64,000 bases of DNA from Streptomyces sp. T12 (GCF_028736035.1 NZ_CP117866.1:3720001-3784000), one strand, 5' to 3'; numbered from the stretch's first letter, positions 18,596 through 28,450 are shown. Translations and numbers: made by a program. Notes: generated from the letters alone by a model not told the origin.

Positions 18596-19533
18596 CAGTC
18601 GAGGGTCTTCCCATGGCCGTGCCGGCACCGGGTCTGCCCGCCCGCGTCCGCATCCACGAGGTCGGCGCGCGCGACGGCCTGCAGAACGAGAAGTCGACCG
18701 TGCCGACCGAGGTCAAGGCGGAGTTCGTCCGCCGCCTCGCCGACGCGGGGCTGACGACCATCGAGGCCACCAGCTTCGTCCACCCCAAGTGGGTGCCCCA
18801 ACTCGCGGACGCCGAGCAGCTGTTCCCGCTCGTCGCCGACCTGCCGGTGGACCTGCCGGTCCTCGTGCCGAACGAACGCGGCCTGGATCGGGCCCTGTCG
18901 CTGCACGCGACCCGGGTCGCCGTCTTCGCCAGCGCCACCGAGTCCTTCGCGAAGGCCAACCTCAACCGCACGGTTGACGAGGCGCTGGCCATGTTCGAGC
19001 CGGTGGTGACGAAGGCGAAGGCGGCGGACCTCCACGTCCGCGGTTATCTCTCGATGTGCTTCGGCGACCCGTGGGAGGGGGCCGTCCCGGTACCCCAGGT
19101 CGTCCGGGTCTGCCGGGCGCTGGTCGACATGGGCTGCGACGAGCTGAGTCTCGGCGACACGATCGGGGTCGCGACCCCGGGGCACGTGACAGCGCTTCTG
19201 GCGGCGCTGGAGGAAGCCCGCATCCCAGCGGCAGCTGTGGGCGTCCACTTCCACGACACCTACGGCCAGGCACTGGCCAACACCTACGCCGCCCTCCAAC
19301 ACGGCGTCACCACGGTGGACGCCTCCGCGGGCGGCCTCGGCGGCTGCCCGTATGCCAAGTCCGCCACCGGCAACCTCGCCACCGAAGACCTCGTGTGGAT
19401 GCTGCGGGGCCTCGGCATCGACACCGGAGTCGACCTCGACCGCCTCGTCGCCACGAGCGCGTGGATGGCCGAACAACTGGGCCGACCCAGCCCGTCCCGC
19501 ACCGTCCGAGCCCTCTCCCACAAGGAGCAGTGA
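18592..19533 (+). CDS. Hydroxymethylglutaryl-CoA lyase
   Basis: A 313-residue TIM-barrel lyase that cleaves HMG-CoA to acetoacetate and acetyl-CoA, the last step of leucine breakdown. It has the N-terminal [11 protein letters not shown] catalytic motif, metal His residues in [13 protein letters not shown], and the signature [20 protein letters not shown] with the active-site Cys. ATG 18592 overlaps the upstream TGA (ATGA), indicating translational coupling. The acyl-CoA dehydrogenase begins 6 bases after its stop. Its operon context excludes the homocitrate/isopropylmalate synthase alternatives. Confidence 0.93.
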   Translation: MTVEGLPMAVPAPGLPARVRIHEVGARDGLQNEKSTVPTEVKAEFVRRLADAGLTTIEATSFVHPKWVPQLADAEQLFPLVADLPVDLPVLVPNERGLDRALSLHATRVAVFASATESFAKANLNRTVDEALAMFEPVVTKAKAADLHVRGYLSMCFGDPWEGAVPVPQVVRVCRALVDMGCDELSLGDTIGVATPGHVTALLAALEEARIPAAAVGVHFHDTYGQALANTYAALQHGVTTVDASAGGLGGCPYAKSATGNLATEDLVWMLRGLGIDTGVDLDRLVATSAWMAEQLGRPSPSRTVRALSHKEQ

Positions 19534-19539
19534 ACAACC

Positions 19540-20700
19540 ATGGACCACCGTCTCTCCCCCGAACTGGAGGAACTCCGCCGCACGGTGGAGGCGTTCGCCC
19601 ACGATGTCGTGGCGCCCAAGATCGGCGACTTCTACGAGCGTCACGAGTTCCCGTACGAGATCGTGCGGGAGATGGGCCGCATGGGCCTGTTCGGCCTGCC
19701 GTTCCCGGAGGAGTACGGCGGCATGGGCGGCGACTACCTGGCGCTGGGCATCGCGCTGGAGGAGCTGGCCCGGGTGGACTCCTCGGTCGCCATCACCCTC
19801 GAAGCGGGCGTCTCGCTCGGCGCGATGCCGATCCATCTCTTCGGCACGGAGGAGCAGAAGCGGGAGTGGCTGCCGCGCCTGTGCTCCGGCGAGATCCTGG
19901 GCGCCTTCGGCCTCACCGAGCCGGACGGCGGCAGCGACGCGGGTGCGACCCGGACGACGGCCCGGCTCGACCCGGCGACCGACGAATGGGTGATCAACGG
20001 CACCAAGTGCTTCATCACCAACTCCGGCACGGACATCACGGGTCTGGTCACGGTGACGGCGGTGACCGGCCGCAAGCCGGACGGCAAGCCGCTCATCTCA
20101 TCGATCATCGTCCCGTCCGGCACCCCCGGCTTCACGGTCGCGGCCCCATACTCCAAGGTCGGCTGGAACGCCTCCGACACCCGCGAGCTGTCCTTCGCGG
20201 ACGTCCGCGTCCCGGCGGCCAACCTCCTGGGCGAAGAGGGCCGCGGCTACGCCCAGTTCCTGCGCATCCTGGACGAGGGCCGCATCGCCATCGCGGCACT
20301 GGGGACGGGCCTCGCGCAGGGCTGCGTCGACGAGTCGGTGAGGTACGCCAAGGAGCGCCACGCCTTCGGCCGCCCCATCGGCGCCAACCAGGCCATCCAG
20401 TTCAAGATCGCCGACATGGAGATGAAGGCCCACACGGCCCGCCTGGCCTGGCGCGACGCGGCGAGCCGCCTGGTCGCCGGCGAACCCTTCAAGAAGGAGG
20501 CGGCGCTGGCGAAGCTGTACTCGTCGACGATCGCGGTGGACAACGCCCGCGACGCGACGCAGATCCACGGCGGGTACGGCTTCATGAACGAGTACCCGGT
20601 CGCCCGCATGTGGCGGGACTCCAAGATCCTGGAGATCGGCGAGGGCACGAGCGAGGTGCAGCGGATGCTGATCGCGCGGGAGTTGGGGCTGGCGGGCTGA
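19540..20700 (+). CDS. acdH: Acyl-CoA dehydrogenase (isovaleryl-CoA type)
   Basis: A 386-residue flavoenzyme. It contains FGLTEPDGGSDAGATRTTA, TKCFITNSGTD, the ERHAFGRPIGANQAIQFKIADM block and C-terminal QIHGGYGFMNEYPVARMWRDSKILEIGEGTSEVQ split over two motifs, all diagnostic of acyl-CoA dehydrogenases. As the last gene of the carboxylase-lyase operon it probably oxidises isovaleryl-CoA or other short branched acyl-CoAs; the gene in this position in Streptomyces is called acdH (from memory). It is the last core gene before the accessory block. Confidence 0.88.
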   Translation: MDHRLSPELEELRRTVEAFAHDVVAPKIGDFYERHEFPYEIVREMGRMGLFGLPFPEEYGGMGGDYLALGIALEELARVDSSVAITLEAGVSLGAMPIHLFGTEEQKREWLPRLCSGEILGAFGLTEPDGGSDAGATRTTARLDPATDEWVINGTKCFITNSGTDITGLVTVTAVTGRKPDGKPLISSIIVPSGTPGFTVAAPYSKVGWNASDTRELSFADVRVPAANLLGEEGRGYAQFLRILDEGRIAIAALGTGLAQGCVDESVRYAKERHAFGRPIGANQAIQFKIADMEMKAHTARLAWRDAASRLVAGEPFKKEAALAKLYSSTIAVDNARDATQIHGGYGFMNEYPVARMWRDSKILEIGEGTSEVQRMLIARELGLAG

Positions 20701-20814
20701 GCACGCTCGTGCCGGCGGGCTGGACGGCACCTGGGGCTTACGCGCCCTGGGTGCCCTCCTCGTCAGCATCCTCGGTGCAGTCGCCAGCGGAGGCGGCTCC
20801 GGGCGGACGGTGCT

Positions 20815-21060
20815 GAACGAGGATGTGTCGAGATCGAAGTCGAACGGCGCGGGGATGTGCACGGGATTCCCGAACGGGACGGTGGTCCGGGACCGGTAGC
20901 CCCTGGGGGACGGGTGCCAGAAGGCGGTGACCTCCTGGAGTTGCATGTCGAGCACCAGTTACATGGGCACGACCCGCCCATAGGTGTCCAGCTTGTCGAG
21001 CCAGTCGGCGTCCTTGGTCGAGTCGGACGTCAGCTCGACGACGAGAGAGGCGGCGCCGTC
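20815..21060 (-). pseudogene. Uma2-family (DUF820) gene remnant with internal stop
   Basis: On the minus strand the frame gives DGAASLVVELTSDSTKDADW, then LDKLDTYGRVVPM, a stop, then LVLDMQLQEVTAFWHPS and PFDFDLDTSSF. This is the C-terminal half of an Uma2/DUF820 restriction-endonuclease-fold protein. The stop TAA (20959-20961) falls in the same frame exactly where a Tyr codon (TAC) is expected (VPxYxxxD), so one base change broke it. The N-terminal half is missing; homology ends at about 21060, where integrase remnant sequence begins on the other strand. Confidence 0.7.
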
Positions 21061-21084
21061 GGCATGCCGTTTCTGCATCCTCGA

Positions 21085-21360
21085 CCGGGCCGAACTCCGA
21101 CGCATCCGCTTCCACGACCTTCGGCACTCAACCGCCACCTGCTCCTGGAACAGGGCATGGAACTCGACTTGATCAAGGAACTCCTCGGCCATGCCCACGT
21201 CGGCGCCACCGCCTACGCCCACGTCCGACTCCGCCTCCGCCTCCGCCTCCAGCCCGACGCCATCGACCTCCTCGGCCACTCTCTCCGCAACCCCGCCGAG
21301 ATCAACGGCGAACCCGCCGACGGCGACGTCCCACCCCTCTGCGCCGCAGCAGTCCGCTGA
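21085..21360 (+). pseudogene. Tyrosine recombinase (phage integrase) C-terminal remnant, frameshifted
   Basis: One frame gives RAELRRIRFHDLRHSTAT; after a one-base loss near 21133-21139 the next frame continues LLLEQGMELDLIKELLGHAH, then VGATAYAHVRLRL and DAIDLLG, ending at TGA 21360. Together these make the integrase catalytic C-terminus: the HDLRHS box with R and H, LLGH box, and the Tyr of AYAHVRL. The N-terminal two-thirds is absent. It marks the remains of an integrated element. Confidence 0.75.
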
Positions 21361-21393
21361 CGCTGCCGTCAACTACTGTCGCCAGACACGGCA

Positions 21394-21426
21394 GAAGCCC
21401 CGCCAAGACACACCTGACGAGGCTTC
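21394..21426 (+). terminator. Possible weak hairpin after integrase remnant
   Basis: Arms gaagcc (21394-21399) and ggcttc (21421-21426) flank a long loop, followed by acttt. It could be a weak terminator. The remaining DNA to 21543 shows no coding sequence I can support. Confidence 0.3.
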
Positions 21427-21543
21427 ACTTTGCAGTGGGGAATGACACAGGAAGGTCAATGCCCCCAGCGGAACGCCGACCTCATGCCACGTGCGAGAAA
21501 CTGGCGAGATCCACGGACAGAGCCTCACCAGTTCCTTCAAGCG

Positions 21544-21951
21544 TCAAGAAGCCACTTTCCCCTCTTCCTGCAACAAGATCTGCACCTTTGACGGAAATTG
21601 CGGATCATCCACCATTACCGAGCAGATCGCCGAGCCACGGAACCCCACAAACTGCATTCGGACGTAGTCGTTCGGGTCGTGCAGTACGAGCCATCCAGAC
21701 TGACATGGGAGTGACGACTCGAAGAGGTTCGCAGGAAGCACCACAGGAGGAGTCGACTTCCATACCTCGCATTCGACAGGACCGTCAACACTGGCCTGAA
21801 CGCCGAAGATGAGTGAACTTCCCTCCTGATACCAGCTGCTCGACGCCGGATCCCAGTCGCTGACGTCATCCTCACTTCCCGCATCTCGCAAGATCAGGCA
21901 TCCGTGCTCAATTTTTGCCAGGAATGCAACTACAGGGCGATTAGCTACCAT
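21544..21951 (-). CDS. Putative immunity protein for the RHS toxin
   Basis: A 135-residue protein of unknown family (MVANRPVVAFLAKIEHG...), rich in Trp, Asp and Glu with a predicted beta-rich character, no signal peptide and no membrane segment. Its ATG (21951) overlaps the last codon and stop of the RHS toxin gene by 7 bases (ATGGTAG), so the two are translationally coupled. Position immediately after a polymorphic toxin, small size, acidity and lower GC than the neighbourhood are the usual features of cytoplasmic immunity proteins. No match to known immunity folds such as SUKH is apparent by eye, so it may be a novel family. Confidence 0.65.
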   Translation of the reverse strand: MVANRPVVAFLAKIEHGCLILRDAGSEDDVSDWDPASSSWYQEGSSLIFGVQASVDGPVECEVWKSTPPVVLPANLFESSLPCQSGWLVLHDPNDYVRMQFVGFRGSAICSVMVDDPQFPSKVQILLQEEGKVAS

Positions 21952-22703
21952 TCCTTCTTGCTCTTTTCTTGTGAAAGTTGTGAGACGACCCCACCCTGTC
22001 TCCTGGCGCAGGGCAGACAGTGAGGATACGCCGTCTGAGGAGATCCGGGAGCGACGAGACTAGACGGCGGCTGGTGATCTGGGATCCAGTCCCCGTCCTT
22101 GGTGCCAGGAGTCGTGGCATCGCAGGTGTGGCAGCCGTGCGCATTTCCTGATTCATTGACCAGATCTCGAACGCCATCTGCTTCAATGTCACCGTTCTCC
22201 AGGGCTACCCCCTCTCGGGCATTCGGGCCAGCACCCAGCGTCAGATCGCACTTCTGACCCGGCGTTGCATTGTGAACGAGTACCGGGGTCTCACCAGCCA
22301 GCGCATAGTACGCGTGGATCCCCGTGACCGTCAGATCATGCGTGCGCTGCCGCTTGTCGAAGTGACGGTTGGCCGTGACCTCCGCCGTGTCGCCCGACGG
22401 GGTGCGCAGCTTCATGCCGGGCTTCAGGTCGCCGGCCTTGATCCATGCCTGCTCGGACTCGCCCCAGAAGGGATGGGTCGTCGTGGCGATCAGTGCCTGC
22501 TTCTTGCCCGAAGTGGTCTTCACCGTGAGGTCGGAGAAATGCTTGTCGTCCTCGGTGACAATGGTGCCCGCGACCTCACGGATCGTCGCCTTGCCGGTCT
22601 TCAGGTCGGTCGTGACGACCTTGTCGCCGAGCTTCACTTTCTCGATGGGCTTGGTACCGCCGCCCGCCAGCAGGACCTTCGTGCCGGGCAAGAAGCTGTG
22701 GCA
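21945..22703 (-). other. Hint domain plus C-terminal toxin module of the RHS protein
   Basis: Hint domain spans 22269-22703 (first residue Cys at 22701-22703, last residues VHN). The toxin tip spans 21945-22268. Base composition becomes visibly more AT-rich through the tip and into the immunity gene than in the YD-repeat body, as expected for an exchangeable cassette. Confidence 0.65.
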
Positions 22704-25700
22704 CTCCGGTTCCTCGGTCTTTTTCCTCTTCTTGAGGGCCTCCGCCGCCTTCTTTCTGGCGTCCGCCAGCTTGTCCGCGGCCTTGGAGAGACCGGCGCTC
22801 GCCCTGCCGACCGCCTTGTTGGCCTTCCACAGGTCCTTGGCCCCGCCGATCAGATCTCCGACCAGGCCGGTCACCCGCTTGGCGAGCTTGAGGCCCTTGG
22901 CCCAGTTCCACGGCGCGCCGTACTTGGCGAGGATCTTGCCCGCCAGCCCGCCCGCGAAGCTGCCGGCGATGTTGAGCACGGTCTCGCCGCAGGCACCGAC
23001 GTCACCACTGGAGATGCAGTCCAGGGCCGCGTCCACGCCCAGGATGTCCCGGACGATCTTGACCAGGGCCTTGCCCGCGGACTTGATCCGCTGCTTGGCG
23101 GAGGACTGCTGCTGCTGCGCCCCCGCCAGATTCGCGGACGCCACGCTGTAATCGGACTGCGCCTGGGTGACCTTCGGGTCGGTGGTGGTGCTGGTGACCG
23201 GCTTGCCCCCACGGCACTCGATCACACCATAGTTGCAGTCCGCGAGGATCATGCCGCTGGGATCGGCGTGCGTGACCGGCGAGTTGTTCGCATACGCGTA
23301 GCCGTTGATCTGCTGTGGCTGCGTGTACTCGATGACCGGGTCGACCGAGATGAACTTGCCGATCACCGGGTCGTACTCGCGCGCCCCTAGGTGGGTCAGG
23401 CCGGTCGATGCGTCGATGGTGCCGCCGACGTAGCCCTTCTCCCCGGGCCAGGTGCCGGACTTCTCGCCGCGGTCGACGCCGTAAGGGTCGAAGCGGCGCT
23501 GGCTGATCGCGCCGGTCGCGGCATCGATCGCCACCTCGCCCGTGCCGTGGTGGTCCGAGGCGACGTAGGACAGCTTGGCCGCGGTACGGACCGCGACGGT
23601 CTGGCCGGCGAAGTCGTAGTAGCGGGTGGCCTCCTTCTTGGTGCCGTCGGCCGACAGCTTCAGCTCCGTGCCGGGCAGGTAGACGGTGGTACCGGTCGGG
23701 TCCTTGCGGACGAGCCGGTTGCCGGAGCCGTCGTAGAGGTAGCTCGTCTTCGAGCCGTTCGCCTCGGTGACCTCGTTGACCTTGCCGGTGTCGGTCCAGG
23801 TCAGCGACTGGGCGTCGCCGCCGATGATGCGCTTGGTGGTGTTGCCCGCGTCGTCGTACTCGTACGTCGACTGCTTGCCGCCGGTCGGGGTCGTCTCGGT
23901 GACCTTGGTGAGCTGGTGCGGGCCGTCGCCCAGGGCGCCCGCGGTGCCGTATTCGTAGCTGCGGGTGATGTTCTTCGCAGTGTCGAGCCCGGTGTCGTGC
24001 ACCGTCTCCGTGGTGCGGTTGCCGAGGGCGTCGGTCCCGTACGACTTCCAGTACGGGGCCGGGCCGCCGAGCGAGCTCGATCCGGGCGCCGCGTCACAGG
24101 CGGTAGGTCCTGTGCCGTCCACCGGGGTGGTGGAGCCACGGGTGCCCGTGCCGCCCGCCGTCGTCGCCATGGCCGACGGGGTCCAGGCTTCTGCCAGGCG
24201 CTGGCGGCTGTCGTACGCGAAGCACTGCACGTCCGGCGAGGCCGAGTTCGCGGTGTCCGCGATGGACAGGACGTTGCCCGCCTGGTCGTAGGAGTACTTG
24301 GAGTCCTTCGCCGGTGCAGTGGCGCCGTAGACGTCGACCACCGAGCGGGTCAGCCGGTCGGTGCCCGTCTCGTAGCTGAAAGTCTGCCAGACCTTCTTAC
24401 CGCTGCCCGAATACAGTTCCAGCTGCTGGAGTTGGCTGTTGCGCGAGTAGACGGTGTTCGTGACGTACGACGTGGAGCCCGTCATCGTCGTGGGACGCTG
24501 CAGGGCGTCGTACGTGTAGGTCAGCGCTTCCGCCGGCAGGTCACCGATAGCGGGCAGGCCGGAGCTCTGGACGGTGCCGTCACGGTTGTACGTGGTGCTG
24601 AAGACGTAGGTGCCCGCCAGGGAGCCCTGCGACGCCGGGACCTGGTACGCCGTCTTCAGGGGGCGGTAGAACTCGTCCATCGACTGGACGGCGGTGGCGA
24701 AATACTCCGTCGGCGAGACGTAGTTCAGGTAGCCGTAGGCCTGGCCGAGCCAGCCCGCCTTGTCATACTTCGTCTCCGACAGCTTCGTGCCAGTGGTGGG
24801 TTCGCCCTGCCAGGTCGTCACCACGCGGCTGAGCTTGTCGTAGACCGTGGAGATCTTCTTGTTGCGCCCGTCGTACGTGGCGACCGGCCGGTCCAGCTCG
24901 TCGTACTCGGTGCGCGAGGTACCTGCGTCCGGGTCGACCGACGTGGTCTTGCGCCCCAGCTGGTCGTACCCGTTACGCCAGATGTTGCCCTCGGCGTCGG
25001 TGACCGTCTCCAGTAGACCGCGCGTGTTGTACGTGTACTTGGTCGAGTCGTACGGCACACCCGCACCCGGCGCGGAGCCCCGGTAGTAGCGGATCTCCGA
25101 GACGCTGCCCTGGCCGTCGGTGACCGTGGTCGTGGGCACGCCGCCGGCCGGCGGGTCGACGTGGGTCAGCTCGCCGTCGTAGGTGGTCGTCGTGCGCCAC
25201 TGCTCGGTGCCGCTGACCGCGAAGATCTGGGCTGTGGTGCGGCCCAGTCCGTCGTACTCCAGCAGGTTCTGCGCGCCGACCTGGCTGTTGCTGACGGGCA
25301 ACAGTTCGTCGGAGGGGGCGCCGGCCGCGTTGTACGTCGAGTTGGTCTTCTTGAGGTTGCCGGTGCCGTCGTAGAACGTGTCGGCGACCATGCTCGTGCC
25401 GTCCGGGCCCTCGGTCTGGATCTGCCGGGGGCGCAGCAGGCTGTCGTAGAGCTGGTACTCGGCACCGTAGGAACCGTCGTTCTCGATCTTCTCGGTTTTG
25501 ATCGAGGTGACCTTGTCCTTGCGGACGTTGTACGAGTACTTGATGCTCGGCGTCTGGGTCTTCACCCGGTCCGCGAGCCACACCGAGGTCAGACGGCCAA
25601 GGGCGTCGTAGGCGAGGTCCGTCCGCTTGCCGTTCGGGTCGGTCTGGCCGGCCGACATACCCCAGGCGGGGGCGTAGTCGGTGGTGGTGACGTGGCCGAG

Positions 25701-28220
25701 GGCGTTGGTGACGGTGGTCTTCGTCAGCAGGCCGTTGGTCTCGGTGTAGGCGGTCTTCGTCTCGTCCGTCGTGCCGTACTGCTTGGCGTCCTTCTGGGAC
25801 AGCGGGCGACCGTACGAGTCGTAGGTCGTCGTACCCGTGACCTGGTACGTCGGCGCTGTGCCGCTGTGGGACGTCAGGCGCTCGGTCTTGGTCGCGTCAC
25901 CCTTGGTGGGGGCCGCGTCGTAGGCGCCGCCGTCGTAGGACGTGCGCTCGTCCGCCAGGACCTGCGTCTTGTAGTCCGGGGTGTCGGAGCACTTCACCGC
26001 CACCGATTCGCTGCGGGAGGGCAGCGACAGGATGTTCTGCGTTGCGTTGTCCGCATACCAGGTGCGGGTGCAGGAGTCATCCTTGGTGGTGGAGACGTCG
26101 CCGAGGTCCTCGACATGGGTGACTCGGCCGCCCTTGGCGGTGTCGTATGTCGTGGTGGACTTCGTCTCCCGCCAGGTGCCGTCGGACTTCAGCTGGAAGC
26201 CGCGGCCGGTCTGTGCGCGCACGATCGCCGCGCGGGTGGTGCCCCAACTGCGGGTCTGGGTGGCGGTGTAGTGCCGGAACGGAGTCGCGATGGTCTTGGA
26301 GACCAGCTTGCCGCCGTCGTACGTCGCCGCTTCCAGCTGGTGGCCGGTGAACTCCTCGTCGTCGTCGTACGTAGCACCCGTGGAGTCCTTGACTGTCACC
26401 GAGCGGGTGCCGCCGGCCGGGTTCGCGTCGCCGTTCATGCCCTGCATGAAGGTGTAGTCGATGCGGGTGGTCTGCTTGTCGGCGGTGCCGCTGGTGACGG
26501 TGACCTTGCCGTAGCCCTGCCAGCCACCCCAGGTGAGGTACTTGGCATCGGTGATGCCGTCCGGCTTCGCCTTACGCCAGGCCGCGTCGCCCTGGTAGTC
26601 GTAGCGGGTGACCATGCCGTCGCTGCCGCCAGTGCGGTCGGTCTCGATGACCGACGACACGACGTACTTGTGGAACCAGTCCGTGATCGGCTCCAGGTAT
26701 CCCGGCGGGGCCCACTTAACCGGGTAGCAGCGCTTGGTGGACTCCCCCGGCTGGGGCAGGGCCGCCTTGGTGCAGTCGGTCGGCGCGTAGTTCACGTCGA
26801 GCTGGGCGCCGGTCTCGCTGAGGACCACCGACAGGCGGAAGCGATGGAACGGCGCGATGTTGTCGCCGATCGCATCGACGCGGTTGGCGAGCTGCTCGCC
26901 GATGAGGTCGACGGAGGGGAGCTTCACAGCAGTTCCGGCGCGGCCCTCATGCTCGATCTTCGAGAGCCACAGCGTCTTGGAGTCGTCGCCGTTGTCGGTG
27001 AACAGGTGCGTCAGGGTCCAGGCGTCCACGTCCTGGTAGTTCGTGGCGTCCTTGCGCATCTGCGTGACGATCGACGTCAGGCGCTTGGTGGTCCAGAACG
27101 TCTGGACCGGCGAGGTGCACTTGGTGCCCGACTTGCACTCCTGGTCGACCGGGACGTCCGGCCAGTGGGAGGCGTTCGCCTTGATGCGCTTGCTCTCCGC
27201 GCAGTCGAAGTCGGCGGTGGGCAGGCAGCGCTCGGCGGTGTTGAAGACGATGCGGGCCGGGGCCTTGGCCGCGTAGACCTTGTTGTCCTGCTGGCCGTAG
27301 TCGATGCGCTTCAGCCAGCCGCCGCGGTGGTACGCGGTGCCGTTGACGTCTGTCTTCCCGTTCAGCGCGTAGTAGTTGGTCTCGCGCTCGTAGAAGTAGG
27401 ACATCACGTTGCCGTGGGTGTCCTTGACGTAGTCCAGGCTCCAGCGCCAGGCCTGCTGGCAGTGGGCGCTGGTGAAGGTGGCGTTGTAGCAGGGCTCGCC
27501 GGAGTTGTCACCGAAGACCGGGGCGGTCCAGACGGAGTTGGTCTCCTCGTTGCCCGTGGCCCAGCCCGGCAGGCGGTTCAGGCCGAAGTAGTACTCGGTG
27601 CCGTCGGCTGTGGTGATCTTCCAGTGCTCGCCCTTGTCGGTGGCGCTGCCGTCGTCGCCGTTGGTGGCGCCGGTCAGTCGCTCCACCTTGGAGGCGTCGT
27701 CGGACGACAGGTGCCACTTGTCGGTGGTGTCGTCCTTGACCAGCTCGCCGGCCGAGCCGTTGAGCATGACGGTGGCGTTCTCGAACGCCCAGCACTGCTC
27801 ACCGGAGCTGCCGTGGCCGTCCTCGGAGCAGGGCTTGTAGCGGCGCTCGATGTAGCCGGGGTCGTAGGAGAAGCCCTCACCGATCCAGGAGCCCTGGTTG
27901 TTGGTGGCCGAGGTACGGCCGTCCGCCGACTGGGAGGAGTAGCCGAGACCCACGGTGGGGACCAGGCCGCCCGGGGTCGGGACGGAGCGCAGCGGGTAGT
28001 TCCAGTTGAACGCGCCGGAGGAGGTGGCGACGTTCCAGCTGGCCGACGGGGACAGAGCGGTCGCCTTGTAGGTGCCCTGAGCGCTGGACGGGCCCGCCGC
28101 CACCGCCAGGAGCGAGGTCGACTCGCCCGCCATCGTGGAGACGCCCTCGGTGGAGGCCGGGGCGGTGGTCACGTCGGCCGAGACGGTGCCCGCCCGTACG
28201 TTGTTCACCGTCGGCAGCAC
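21945..28220 (-). CDS. RHS/YD-repeat polymorphic toxin with Hint domain and putative nuclease tip (5'-truncated)
   Basis: A 2091-residue protein with many YD repeats (YDALGRLTSVW, YDQLGRKTSVDPD, YDGSGNRLVRKD). These end at the RHS-core boundary LTHLGAREYDPVIGKFISVD and NGYAYANNSPVTHADPSG. A helical linker follows, then a Hint autoprotease domain (~1840-1984: CHSFLPGT, THPFW, VLVHN) and a 107-residue toxin tip. The tip has CHTC, DWIPDHQPP and YPHCLPCARRQGG, a Cys4/His arrangement like treble-clef HNH nucleases. The shell would encapsulate the toxin and Hint would release it. GTG 28220 is the only in-frame start. Family-like sequence continues upstream with no start codon to a stop at 28455-28457, so the signal-peptide region has been lost and the gene may be inactive for export. 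The immunity gene overlaps the end. Confidence 0.8.
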   Translation of the reverse strand: MLPTVNNVRAGTVSADVTTAPASTEGVSTMAGESTSLLAVAAGPSSAQGTYKATALSPSASWNVATSSGAFNWNYPLRSVPTPGGLVPTVGLGYSSQSADGRTSATNNQGSWIGEGFSYDPGYIERRYKPCSEDGHGSSGEQCWAFENATVMLNGSAGELVKDDTTDKWHLSSDDASKVERLTGATNGDDGSATDKGEHWKITTADGTEYYFGLNRLPGWATGNEETNSVWTAPVFGDNSGEPCYNATFTSAHCQQAWRWSLDYVKDTHGNVMSYFYERETNYYALNGKTDVNGTAYHRGGWLKRIDYGQQDNKVYAAKAPARIVFNTAERCLPTADFDCAESKRIKANASHWPDVPVDQECKSGTKCTSPVQTFWTTKRLTSIVTQMRKDATNYQDVDAWTLTHLFTDNGDDSKTLWLSKIEHEGRAGTAVKLPSVDLIGEQLANRVDAIGDNIAPFHRFRLSVVLSETGAQLDVNYAPTDCTKAALPQPGESTKRCYPVKWAPPGYLEPITDWFHKYVVSSVIETDRTGGSDGMVTRYDYQGDAAWRKAKPDGITDAKYLTWGGWQGYGKVTVTSGTADKQTTRIDYTFMQGMNGDANPAGGTRSVTVKDSTGATYDDDEEFTGHQLEAATYDGGKLVSKTIATPFRHYTATQTRSWGTTRAAIVRAQTGRGFQLKSDGTWRETKSTTTYDTAKGGRVTHVEDLGDVSTTKDDSCTRTWYADNATQNILSLPSRSESVAVKCSDTPDYKTQVLADERTSYDGGAYDAAPTKGDATKTERLTSHSGTAPTYQVTGTTTYDSYGRPLSQKDAKQYGTTDETKTAYTETNGLLTKTTVTNALGHVTTTDYAPAWGMSAGQTDPNGKRTDLAYDALGRLTSVWLADRVKTQTPSIKYSYNVRKDKVTSIKTEKIENDGSYGAEYQLYDSLLRPRQIQTEGPDGTSMVADTFYDGTGNLKKTNSTYNAAGAPSDELLPVSNSQVGAQNLLEYDGLGRTTAQIFAVSGTEQWRTTTTYDGELTHVDPPAGGVPTTTVTDGQGSVSEIRYYRGSAPGAGVPYDSTKYTYNTRGLLETVTDAEGNIWRNGYDQLGRKTTSVDPDAGTSRTEYDELDRPVATYDGRNKKISTVYDKLSRVVTTWQGEPTTGTKLSETKYDKAGWLGQAYGYLNYVSPTEYFATAVQSMDEFYRPLKTAYQVPASQGSLAGTYVFSTTYNRDGTVQSSGLPAIGDLPAEALTYTYDALQRPTTMTGSTSYVTNTVYSRNSQLQQLELYSGSGKKVWQTFSYETGTDRLTRSVVDVYGATAPAKDSKYSYDQAGNVLSIADTANSASPDVQCFAYDSRQRLAEAWTPSAMATTAGGTGTRGSTTPVDGTGPTACDAAPGSSSLGGPAPYWKSYGTDALGNRTTETVHDTGLDTAKNITRSYEYGTAGALGDGPHQLTKVTETTPTGGKQSTYEYDDAGNTTKRIIGGDAQSLTWTDTGKVNEVTEANGSKTSYLYDGSGNRLVRKDPTGTTVYLPGTELKLSADGTKKEATRYYDFAGQTVAVRTAAKLSYVASDHHGTGEVAIDAATGAISQRRFDPYGVDRGEKSGTWPGEKGYVGGTIDASTGLTHLGAREYDPVIGKFISVDPVIEYTQPQQINGYAYANNSPVTHADPSGMILADCNYGVIECRGGKPVTSTTTDPKVTQAQSDYSVASANLAGAQQQQSSAKQRIKSAGKALVKIVRDILGVDAALDCISSGDVGACGETVLNIAGSFAGGLAGKILAKYGAPWNWAKGLKLAKRVTGLVGDLIGGAKDLWKANKAVGRASAGLSKAADKLADARKKAAEALKKRKKTEEPECHSFLPGTKVLLAGGGTKPIEKVKLGDKVVTTDLKTGKATIREVAGTIVTEDDKHFSDLTVKTTSGKKQALIATTTHPFWGESEQAWIKAGDLKPGMKLRTPSGDTAEVTANRHFDKRQRTHDLTVTGIHAYYALAGETPVLVHNATPGQKCDLTLGAGPNAREGVALENGDIEADGVRDLVNESGNAHGCHTCDATTPGTKDGDWIPDHQPPSSLVAPGSPQTAYPHCLPCARRQGGVVSQLSQEKSKKEW

Positions 28221-28450
28221 CTTCGGCTGCTGCGGGCACTTCTTGCTGCCGGGGATCGCGTACGAGGCGCACGCGGGCAGCTGGACCAGGCGCAGCCGGG
28301 AGGCGTACGAGCCGCCGTAGCCCTCGGCGAAGTCGGAGTAGTCGACGGTCAGGCGGACCTTGGCGGCCTTGTTGCCGTCGTCGGTCCGCTCAACACCGAG
28401 GAGGACGTCGGCGCCGAGCTTCGCGGCGCGGGCGGGGTCGAGAGGAGGGC

